Made by a program: the position numbers and the translations under genes
Shown here: positions 5,769 to 11,075 of the stretch, piece by piece
Numbering within the stretch: the first letter of the stretch is position 1
Layout of the letters: the number at the start of each line of letters is the position of its first letter
Notes under the pieces: model-generated
Told to the model about the DNA's origin: nothing
The model's database searches: none
The model's input: the letters and a program-made list of their open reading frames with translations, nothing else
Assembly: GCA_050250795.1 (NCBI GenBank)
Contig: JBFWNZ010000101.1
Span: 1 to 11,075, forward strand
DNA from: JBFWNZ01 sp050250795
Lineage (GTDB): Bacteria > Pseudomonadota > Alphaproteobacteria > UBA8366
Direction: 5' to 3'
Length of the DNA stretch: 11,075 nucleotides

Positions 5769-7207
5769 ATCGGCGCCCGCCGCAACGCCCGCCCCGGCTT
5801 TGCCCCCGTCGCCTTGCCATCCCGCCACACTGCCTGCCCCGCGACCATCACCCGGTCGATGCCGGCGGCGGGGCGGGTCGAGCAGTCGAAATCGGCGCTG
5901 TCCTTGATCGTGGCGGGGTCGAAGATGACGAGGTCGGCGGCGTAGCCCTCGCGGATCAGGCCACGGTCCTTGAGGCCGAAGGTGGCGGCCGACAGACCGG
6001 TCATGCGGCGCACCGCCTCCGCCATCGGCATCAGGCCGAGATCGCGGGCATAGTGGCCGACCACGCGCGGGAAGGTGCCCCAGAGGCGCGGATGCGGCTT
6101 CTGGTCGTGGGGGATGCCGTCGGAGCCGATCATCGCGCCGGGGTATGACAGCACGCGCTGCACATCGGCCTCGGCCATCGCGAAGTAGATGGCGCCGGCG
6201 GGCTTCAGCCGCTCCACCATCTCCAGCAGCGTCACGCCATGCTCGGCCGCCAGCTCGGCGAGGTCGCGGCCCGTTGCTTCGGGCATCGGCTCGGACCAGG
6301 TGATGAGGATCTTGGTCGCCTCGTCCAGCCGGTCGGCCAGCAGCATGGTGGAGCTGGCGGTGTAGGGATAGACGTCAAGCGCCACCGGCTGGGTCTTCGC
6401 CGCCTCGGCGACCATCGCCAGCGTGCCCGCGACCTTGCCGTGGTTCTTGCGGCCCGAGGCCTTGTGGTGCGAGAGCACGATTCCGACCCCGGCGCGGCGG
6501 CCGATCTCCAACGCCTCGGCGACCGATTCCTCGATCCGCGGCCCCTCGTCGCGCAGATGCGTGGTGTAGAGGCCGCCATAGGGCGCGACCGCGCGGGTCA
6601 GTTCCACCACTTCCTCGGTCGGGGCATGGCGGGCCGGCGGATAGAACAGGCCGGTGGAGAAGCCCACGGCGCCCGCCTGCATCGCCTTCTCCACCTCCAC
6701 CCGCATGGCCGCGATCTCGGGCGCGGTCGCGGGACGGTCCAGGCGGTCCATCGCGCCGACGCGCAGGGTCTGGTGGCCGACCAGGAACACCGCATTGGCC
6801 GCGGCCGGCTGGCGGTCCAGGGTCTCCAGATAGGATGCGAAGGTCGGGAACCGGTACCAGGAGGCATCGCCCAGCAGGTCGAGCGGCGGCGGCGGCCGGT
6901 CGCTGGCGACCAGCGGGGCAAGGCTGATGCCGCAATTGCCGCAGACCACGGTGGTCACGCCCTGGCTGACCTTGGCCGCCATCTCCGGCCCCGACAGCAG
7001 CATGCGGTCGTCATGGGTGTGGACATCGATGAAGCCGGGCGACACGGCGCGGCCGGTCGCGTCGATCTCCTCCTCGCCCTTCGCCTGCGACAGGTCGCCG
7101 ACCGATGCGATGCGACTCGAGGTCAGGCCGAGATCGGCGCGGAAGGGCGCCGCCCCGCTGCCGTCATAGACCGTGCCGCCGCGGATCACCGTGTCGAAGC
7201 GTTCCAT
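5765..7207 (-). CDS. N-acyl-D-amino-acid deacylase (D-aminoacylase family amidohydrolase)
   Basis: The protein has 480 residues, normal for the family. It removes the acyl group from N-acyl-D-amino acids in the cytoplasm. The metal-site residues known for D-aminoacylases are all present: H63 and H65 in D-V-H-T-H-D-D, C92 in C-G-N-C-G, H217 in T-T-H-L-R-D-E-G, a His in S-H-H-K-A-S-G (247-248) and D363 in G-S-D-G. The C-terminal V-M-V-A-G-Q-A-V-W-R-D-G-K (453-465) is the usual last part of the beta-sandwich. The ATG at 7207 has GGAGGA about 9 bases upstream and lies 16 bases after the deaminase stop, so the two are co-transcribed. The last codons reach the edge of the AT-rich island: ATA is followed by the TGA shared with the next gene. 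Without the island the frame would run ATA TGC TAG, one residue longer. Confidence 0.93.
   Translation of the reverse strand: MERFDTVIRGGTVYDGSGAAPFRADLGLTSSRIASVGDLSQAKGEEEIDATGRAVSPGFIDVHTHDDRMLLSGPEMAAKVSQGVTTVVCGNCGISLAPLVASDRPPPPLDLLGDASWYRFPTFASYLETLDRQPAAANAVFLVGHQTLRVGAMDRLDRPATAPEIAAMRVEVEKAMQAGAVGFSTGLFYPPARHAPTEEVVELTRAVAPYGGLYTTHLRDEGPRIEESVAEALEIGRRAGVGIVLSHHKASGRKNHGKVAGTLAMVAEAAKTQPVALDVYPYTASSTMLLADRLDEATKILITWSEPMPEATGRDLAELAAEHGVTLLEMVERLKPAGAIYFAMAEADVQRVLSYPGAMIGSDGIPHDQKPHPRLWGTFPRVVGHYARDLGLMPMAEAVRRMTGLSAATFGLKDRGLIREGYAADLVIFDPATIKDSADFDCSTRPAAGIDRVMVAGQAVWRDGKATGAKPGRALRRAPI
5766..5771. repeat. Direct repeat CATATC, right edge of AT-rich island
   Basis: This is the second copy of the hexamer at 4480-4485. 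On the minus strand it reads GATATG and supplies the ATG start of the island gene while overlapping the deacylase stop. Confidence 0.5.
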
Positions 7208-7223
7208 CCCCCGTCTTCCTCCG

Positions 7224-7685
7224 TCAGCGCGCCTGCGCGGCTTCCCAGCCGCGGCGCAATTCCTCGCAGTCCCGGGCACGCACGCCCTGGACGATCTCGA
7301 TGCCGCTGCCCAGGGTCGCGAGCAGCCCCTCCACCGTGTAGCCGCCATAGACGCGCCGGCCGATGGCGGCGTTGCGCGCGCCGAGCACGAGGCGCGAGAC
7401 CCGTGCCGCCACCATGGCGCCGCAGCACATCGGGCAGGGTTCCAGCGGCGAGTACAGCGTGGTGCCGGACAGGTCGAGCGTGCCCAGATGGGTGCAGGCG
7501 GCGCGGATCGCCTGCACCTCGGCATGCGCGGTCGGGTCGCCTGTCGAGCGGGCGACGTTCTGCCCCAGCCCCAGCACGGCGCCGTCGCGGACCACCATCG
7601 CCGCGATGGGCGAATCGCCGCGCGCCATCGCCAGCCGCGATTCCGCGAGGCAGCGGTCCATGAATTCCTCATGCGATCCGGTCAT
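7224..7685 (-). CDS. CMP/dCMP-type zinc-dependent deaminase
   Basis: This 153-residue protein is a single cytidine-deaminase-like fold. Its zinc site is complete: H54-A-E56 (the His ligand and catalytic Glu proton shuttle) and P-C84-P-M-C87. The length and the H-A-E...P-C-P-M-C spacing match the TadA/guanine-deaminase-like group. Members deaminate nucleobases, nucleosides, tRNA adenosine or related amino-heterocycles; the placement in a D-aminoacylase operon argues for a catabolic substrate rather than tRNA, by inference. Start: the ATG at 7685 has AGGAGG with 8-base spacing. An in-frame ATG at 7706 would add seven residues but would lie upstream of that Shine-Dalgarno and inside the repeat. 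It is followed by the deacylase after 16 bases. Confidence 0.9.
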   Translation of the reverse strand: MTGSHEEFMDRCLAESRLAMARGDSPIAAMVVRDGAVLGLGQNVARSTGDPTAHAEVQAIRAACTHLGTLDLSGTTLYSPLEPCPMCCGAMVAARVSRLVLGARNAAIGRRVYGGYTVEGLLATLGSGIEIVQGVRARDCEELRRGWEAAQAR

Positions 7686-7700
7686 GGCTTCCCCCTCCTC

Positions 7701-7778
7701 CCTCATGCTGAGCCTGACGAAGCATGCGCGGCTCGATGCAGCCGGCGTTCCTCATCCTTCTTCAAGCTCAGGATGAGG
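7701..7778. repeat. Inverted pair of CCTCATCCTGAGCTTG-type hairpin repeats
   Basis: Unit 1 has the stem CATGCT (7704-7709) with AGCATG (7721-7726). Unit 2 lies in inverted orientation, with the stem CCTCATCC (7750-7757) and GGATGAGG (7771-7778) around a 13-base loop. Read on the opposite strand, unit 2 (CCTCATCCTGAGCTTGAAGA) aligns with unit 1 (CCTCATGCTGAGCCTGACGA). The stem difference is compensatory, G:C for C:G. The element sits in the 124-base gap between the dioxygenase and the deaminase, just upstream of the deaminase ribosome-binding site. It resembles the CCTCATCCTGAGCTTGTCGAAGGATGAGG repeat found in many alphaproteobacteria. Confidence 0.82.
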
Positions 7779-7809
7779 GAAAGATCGCGACACGCCATCG
7801 CCTGTCCCC

Positions 7810-8859
7810 TCAGTGGTTAACCCGATAGCCGATGCGGCCCGGCTCGCGGCCCGGCTGGTGGTCGATGCCCTGGCGGCCGCCCTTGTTGCGATAAGCGTGG
7901 ATTTCCGGCACCAGCGGCCGCGGCGGATCGCCCTGAAGCCAGAGGCGGAACAGCAGGCGGCGGCGCTCCGGCTCGGGCCAGTCCTCGAAACCGGTGCGCG
8001 AGTGGAGAAGCTCGTAGTTGTTCATGAACACCGCCTCGCCCGCCTCCAATTGCAGGTCGAAGCGGACATCCGGGCGCAGCGGCGCCGTGTCCATGAAATC
8101 GAGCGCCTTGCGCTCCACGGGACTCAGCGTGCGGTCGAGGTCGTGCAGCGCGGCGCGCAGCAGCTCGGGTCCGTAACGACAGCTCGTAATGCCGTCCTTG
8201 TGCGAGAAGATCGGCACGTCATAGGGCGAGATCGATGCGTCGCCCGCCCCTTCCTCGCCGCGGCGGTGATAGGGGAAGCCGCGTTCCAGCACCGGCAATA
8301 TCTCGGGACATTCCGCCTGCGCGATCTCATAGAGGCGCAGCGTGCTGGCGAACACGTTCTCTCCGCCCGATTTCGAGCGGCGGACGCAGAGCAGACCGAC
8401 CCATTCCGCCGAGTCGGTGTGCATGATCAGTTCGCGCCGGCTTTGATAGCCGCGGCCGGCCTTGCCGCTGGCGGGATCGGTGCGGTCGGCGACATGCCCC
8501 AGCAGATCGCCGGCGGCGCTCTGCGAGACGCCCGTGCCGAGATGCGTGCCGATGCCCCAGTAGATCGTCTGCATCTCCTCGACCGGATAATCGGCCACCG
8601 GAAAGCCGCGCAGCACCACCAGCCCCGGCCCGTCGCGCAGCTGGCGCAACATATCGGCGAGAAACCCGTCCAGCGCCGGATGCGCGAAGTCGGTGCGCCG
8701 GACCTCGCCGAACGCCAGCCCCTTCTGCCGGATCGCGGACATCAGTTCGGCGACGGCGGCGCGATGCGTGCCGGTCAGGTCGAGGCAGAGCGCGGCCTTG
8801 GTCAGGTCGCGGCCGGACCAGCCCGGCTTGTGCAGGATACGTCGCGCGGTTGGGCTCAT
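7810..8859 (-). CDS. TauD/TfdA-family Fe(II)/2-oxoglutarate dioxygenase
   Basis: The 349-residue protein has the jelly-roll dioxygenase signature. The iron triad is H147-x-D149 in I-M-H-T-D-S-A-E-W and the distal H286 in L-L-H-S-R-T-G-F. An Arg-rich strand follows at 299-305 (R-R-R-L-L-F-R) and contains the arginine that binds the 2-oxoglutarate carboxylate. V-V-L-R-G-F (81-86) near the N terminus is also typical of the TauD/clavaminate-synthase-like group. Such enzymes hydroxylate or cleave sulfonates, carnitine-like betaines, aryloxyacids or amino acids; the substrate is not predictable here. The ATG at 8859 is preceded by AAGAGGCG, a short-spaced weak Shine-Dalgarno. It is the first gene of the minus-strand run and is separated from the deaminase by the 7701-7778 repeat. 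Confidence 0.92.
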   Translation of the reverse strand: MSPTARRILHKPGWSGRDLTKAALCLDLTGTHRAAVAELMSAIRQKGLAFGEVRRTDFAHPALDGFLADMLRQLRDGPGLVVLRGFPVADYPVEEMQTIYWGIGTHLGTGVSQSAAGDLLGHVADRTDPASGKAGRGYQSRRELIMHTDSAEWVGLLCVRRSKSGGENVFASTLRLYEIAQAECPEILPVLERGFPYHRRGEEGAGDASISPYDVPIFSHKDGITSCRYGPELLRAALHDLDRTLSPVERKALDFMDTAPLRPDVRFDLQLEAGEAVFMNNYELLHSRTGFEDWPEPERRRLLFRLWLQGDPPRPLVPEIHAYRNKGGRQGIDHQPGREPGRIGYRVNH

Positions 8860-9201
8860 CGCCTCTTGTCCCGAGGTTTCCTCCGCCTGCCACTATCGCC
8901 GCGGGAATCGCGCTTGTCACGGCCCCAAGGCCGTGGCGTCGGCGCGAGCCGCCCTCGCCGGCCGGAACCCGCGCCGTAAAGTGTTTGTTAAGCCTGTCCG
9001 GCCCATCATGCGTTGCAGGGCGCGAAGCGACGCGCCCAAGGAAGCGACCGGATATCCGCCACCGATGGACCGCGACGAGCAGGGCCGATGCTCTGCCGCG
9101 AGCGTGTGAACGAGCGTGCCGACGAACCGCCGATGCCGACAACCAGATCGGGCCCCGATACCCTTTCCGCCAAGGGTTCGCGCGCTATGATGGCCTGACG
9201 C
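8860..9201. promoter_or_regulatory. 342-base divergent intergenic region upstream of dioxygenase and REC-EAL gene
   Basis: No convincing gene lies here; the short frames through it lack family motifs and ribosome-binding sites. A locally AT-richer patch (GTAAAGTGTTTGTTAAG, 8976-8992) is the best place for promoter elements but has no clear -35/-10 pair. TATGAT at 9186-9191 matches the -10 consensus at five of six positions but has no recognisable -35 partner. The sequence just before the ATG at 9202 has no Shine-Dalgarno. Confidence 0.45.
9160..9177. repeat. Small inverted repeat upstream of REC-EAL gene
   Basis: ACCCTT (9160-9165) and AAGGGT (9172-9177) form a perfect 6-bp palindromic pair around TCCGCC. 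It sits about 25 bases before the start codon and just upstream of TATGAT, where an operator could lie. It is short, and chance is a fair alternative. Confidence 0.4.
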
Positions 9202-10374
9202 ATGGCCTTGGAACGCATCCTGATCATCGACGACGAAGCCGAGATCGGCCGTTTCGTGGCCCGTGTCGCGGGACGTTGCGGCTATCGGCCTGTCGCCACG
9301 ACCGATGTCGAAGAGTTCCGCCAGCATGTCCGCAACTGGCAGCCGACCCATATCGTGCTCGACCTGCACATGCCCGAGGCGGACGGAGTGGAACTCTTGC
9401 GCTTCCTGGCAGCGGAGCGCTCGCAGGCGCGCATTATCATCGCCAGCGGATTCGACCCAAAGGTCATCGATTCCGCGCGCCAGCTCGGCATCGAACGCGG
9501 CCTGTCCATCGTCGCCACGGTTCAGAAGCCGATCCGCGCGGAGGCCCTGGCGCGGCTGCTGGAAGAAGTGAAGTCGGACAGCGGATGGCTGGACGAGCAT
9601 GCGCTTCTCGGCGCAATCGAGAACGAGGAGTTCGGACTGGTCTTCCAACCCAAGGTCAAATTGAATCCGGACGGCGCCGCGCGGCCTTGGAACGAGGTCG
9701 CGGGCTTTGAAGCGCTGGTCCGCTGGAACCACCCCGAGCGCGGCCTCGTCTCGCCGGCCGACTTCATTCCGGTCGCCGAAACCCTTGGCATGATCGACAA
9801 GGTGACGCAGGCGGTCTTCACGCTGGCCACCCAGCAGATTCAGGCCTGGAACGCCAAGGGCCTGTCGCTGTCCATCGCCATCAACGTCTCGGCCGAGGAC
9901 CTCTACGACGTCACCTTCGTCGATGCCCTTGCCAAGCATTGCCGCCAGATCGGCGTCTCGCCCTCGCAGATCGTGATCGAACTGACGGAAACGGCCGCGA
10001 TGCGCGACGTGACCCAGGCGATGGACATCCTGACGCGCCTGCGCATCAAGGGGTTCCAGCTTGCGATGGACGATTTCGGCACGGGCTATTCCTCGCTGGT
10101 CCAGTTACAGCGAATGCCGTTCTCGGAACTGAAGATCGATCAAGCCTTCATCCGCCAGTTCGCCAGTTCGGAGCAAAGCCGCGTGATCGTGAAGACGATG
10201 ATCGACATGGCGCACAATCTGGGCCTCACCGCGGTGGCCGAGGGCGTGGAGAGCGAGGACGTCCTGCGATCCCTGGCCGATCTGCAGTGCGATATCGCCC
10301 AGGGTTACGTCATCGCGCGACCGCTGCCCGCCGATGCGGTGGAGAACTGGCTGGCGCAGAACCTGCCGGCGTGA
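9202..10374 (+). CDS. Response regulator with REC receiver and EAL c-di-GMP phosphodiesterase domains
   Basis: The protein has 390 residues. The receiver domain (about 4-123) has the acidic pocket D10-D11, phospho-acceptor D54 in L-D-L-H-M-P, switch residue S82 and K109 in Q-K-P. The EAL domain (about 140-385) keeps the residues needed for c-di-GMP hydrolysis: E170-A-L, N228 in I-N-V-S, E260 in E-L-T-E, D290-D291 in D-D-F-G-T-G-Y-S-S, K311 in L-K-I-D, E347 in A-E-G-V-E and Q367. It is therefore predicted to be an active phosphodiesterase controlled by a sensor kinase, lowering c-di-GMP and so affecting motility or biofilm. No GGDEF domain or membrane segment is present, and no kinase gene is in the window. 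The ATG at 9202 starts right at the receiver fold, which supports it despite the missing Shine-Dalgarno. The 3' end overlaps the opposing modC-like gene by 65 bases. Confidence 0.94.
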   Translation: MALERILIIDDEAEIGRFVARVAGRCGYRPVATTDVEEFRQHVRNWQPTHIVLDLHMPEADGVELLRFLAAERSQARIIIASGFDPKVIDSARQLGIERGLSIVATVQKPIRAEALARLLEEVKSDSGWLDEHALLGAIENEEFGLVFQPKVKLNPDGAARPWNEVAGFEALVRWNHPERGLVSPADFIPVAETLGMIDKVTQAVFTLATQQIQAWNAKGLSLSIAINVSAEDLYDVTFVDALAKHCRQIGVSPSQIVIELTETAAMRDVTQAMDILTRLRIKGFQLAMDDFGTGYSSLVQLQRMPFSELKIDQAFIRQFASSEQSRVIVKTMIDMAHNLGLTAVAEGVESEDVLRSLADLQCDIAQGYVIARPLPADAVENWLAQNLPA

Positions 10375-11075
10375 TCGGGTACGGGCCAGCGACCAAGGCG
10401 ACGCTCTTGATCTGAACGAAGATGCCGGCGCCGGGCGCGATGCCCAGCGCGTCCTGCGACTTGCGGGTGATGCGTCCGGCAATCCGCGCGCCCGCCCCGT
10501 CCTCACCCAGCCGCGCCAGGACGTTCACCTGGATATCCGCGCCGCGATGCGGGCTGACGGACAGAATGCGTGCCGGCACACAGTTCAGGATGCTGCTCGC
10601 CTCGGCCGGCAGGCGGGCAAAGCTGACATCCGCGACCCCGATGCGCAGGCGGCGGCGCACTCCGGCCTGTCCGATGCGGCCGGGCACGACGAGACGCCCA
10701 CCGTCGACCGCAAAGGTCGTCAGCCCATAGGACTCATCGATGGCCGCCACCTCGCCTTCCAGCGTCACCGCCGCACCCGCGGCCTCCAGCAGCGGCAGGG
10801 CCGGATCGGCCTGGATATCCGCCAGCGCCCCTGCAGCCACGACCCGTCCCGAATCCAGCAGCACGACATGATCGGCGAGGCGCTCCACCTCGGCGATGTC
10901 GTGGCTGACATAGAGCATGGGCATCGCGAGCGTCTCGTGCAGCGCCTCTAGGTAAGGCAGGATTTCGTCCTTCGCAGTCCGGTCCAACGCCGAAAGCGGC
11001 TCGTCCATCAGCAGCAGTTGCGGCCTCGCGAGCAGCGCCCGGCCCACCGCAACACGTTGCCGCTCTCCCCCGGAC
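10310..11075 (-). CDS. modC: Molybdate-type ABC transporter ATP-binding protein, C-terminal part (5' end outside window)
   Basis: The frame is open to the window edge and enters within the ABC signature S-G-G-E-R-Q-R-V-A (codons just inside 11074). It continues with Walker B and D-loop L-L-L-M-D-E-P-L-S-A-L-D and the switch histidine in Y-V-S-H-D. The regulatory part carries a MOP/TOBE-like domain (about 10390-10590, ending V-Q-I-K-S-V-A-L-V), as in ModC. ModC energises the ModB permease for molybdate or tungstate import; Walker A and the partner modA/modB genes would lie beyond 11075. In relatives the protein typically ends soon after K-S-V-A-L; here about 26 further residues, rich in Pro, Ala and Arg, run on into sequence antisense to the EAL gene. 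The GTG at 11047 is an internal codon, not the start. Confidence 0.9.
   Translation of the reverse strand, partial: SGGERQRVAVGRALLARPQLLLMDEPLSALDRTAKDEILPYLEALHETLAMPMLYVSHDIAEVERLADHVVLLDSGRVVAAGALADIQADPALPLLEAAGAAVTLEGEVAAIDESYGLTTFAVDGGRLVVPGRIGQAGVRRRLRIGVADVSFARLPAEASSILNCVPARILSVSPHRGADIQVNVLARLGEDGAGARIAGRITRKSQDALGIAPGAGIFVQIKSVALVAGPYPITPAGSAPASSPPHRRAAVAR

Larger units (their letters stand above)
4486..5771. other. AT-rich genomic island carrying a single gene
   Basis: Base composition changes abruptly inside this segment. A hand count of 4561-4620 gives 19 G+C in 60, against 41 in 60 at 4201-4260 in the adjacent GST gene. Nearly the whole segment is one open reading frame; only about 50 bases (4486-4535) are noncoding, downstream of its stop. 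I see no transposase, integrase, tRNA end or terminal inverted repeats, so the mode of entry is not visible. The hexamer CATATC bounds both ends. Confidence 0.75.

Noticed and set aside
4486..5771. Island as a classical insertion sequence
   Set aside because: No transposase-like protein and no terminal inverted repeats; the single gene fills nearly the whole segment.
7208..7672. Apparent 635-residue fusion of an upstream frame with the deacylase
   Set aside because: The upstream 155 codons are an out-of-frame, Arg/Ala-rich shadow of the deaminase gene. The deacylase has its own ATG and ribosome-binding site at 7207.
9013..9198. 61-codon plus-strand ORF ahead of the REC-EAL gene
   Set aside because: No ribosome-binding site or recognisable motif, composition like random GC-rich DNA.

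Overview
The window is high-GC bacterial chromosome, most likely from an alphaproteobacterium. The evidence is GC-rich codon use throughout, a ModC-type molybdate ATPase next to a REC-EAL regulator, and two families of short hairpin repeats of a kind common in alphaproteobacterial intergenic DNA. I cannot name the genus. Ten protein-coding genes are supported: eight complete and two cut by the window edges. I saw no tRNA, rRNA or CRISPR array.

Layout. 2-799 (+) is the C-terminal part of a sulfatase/alkaline-phosphatase-superfamily protein. It converges on an NAD(P)-dependent PRISE-like short-chain reductase at 809-1873 (-). Across a 156-base divergent gap lies a YrdC/Sua5-like protein at 2030-2710 (+), whose stop codon overlaps that of an EamA-type transporter at 2707-3600 (-). 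From there to 8859 every gene is on the minus strand. In transcription order these are a TauD/TfdA-like dioxygenase (8859-7810), a CMP/dCMP-type deaminase (7685-7224), an N-acyl-D-amino-acid deacylase (7207-5765), an AT-rich foreign gene (5768-4536), a glutathione S-transferase-like protein (4464-3859) and the transporter. Two hairpin-pair repeats sit in the gaps at about 3714-3830 and 7701-7778. After a 342-base gap come a REC-EAL response regulator at 9202-10374 (+) and, converging and overlapping with it, the 3' part of a modC-type ABC ATPase (10310-11075, -).

The most unusual feature is the AT-rich island at about 4486-5771. It carries a single gene for a 410-residue protein with an N-terminal two-CxxC zinc ribbon and, near the C terminus, an R-N-x3-H motif typical of HEPN ribonucleases. 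Base composition falls sharply at both edges, and the hexamer CATATC (GATATG on the coding strand) occurs exactly at both. Removing the island and one hexamer copy rebuilds a tight junction in which the deacylase ends about a dozen bases before the GST start, with the GST ribosome-binding site intact. The start codon of the foreign gene overlaps the deacylase stop (ATGA), so it appears to borrow the host operon's transcription and translation. I interpret it as a single-gene cargo, possibly a HEPN-type antiphage or toxin-like ribonuclease, captured inside a metabolic operon. The function is inferred from motif and context only.

The surrounding minus-strand genes (dioxygenase, deaminase, D-aminoacylase, GST, permease) look like a small catabolic or detoxification set for amino-acyl or amine compounds. 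Their common substrate cannot be read from sequence.
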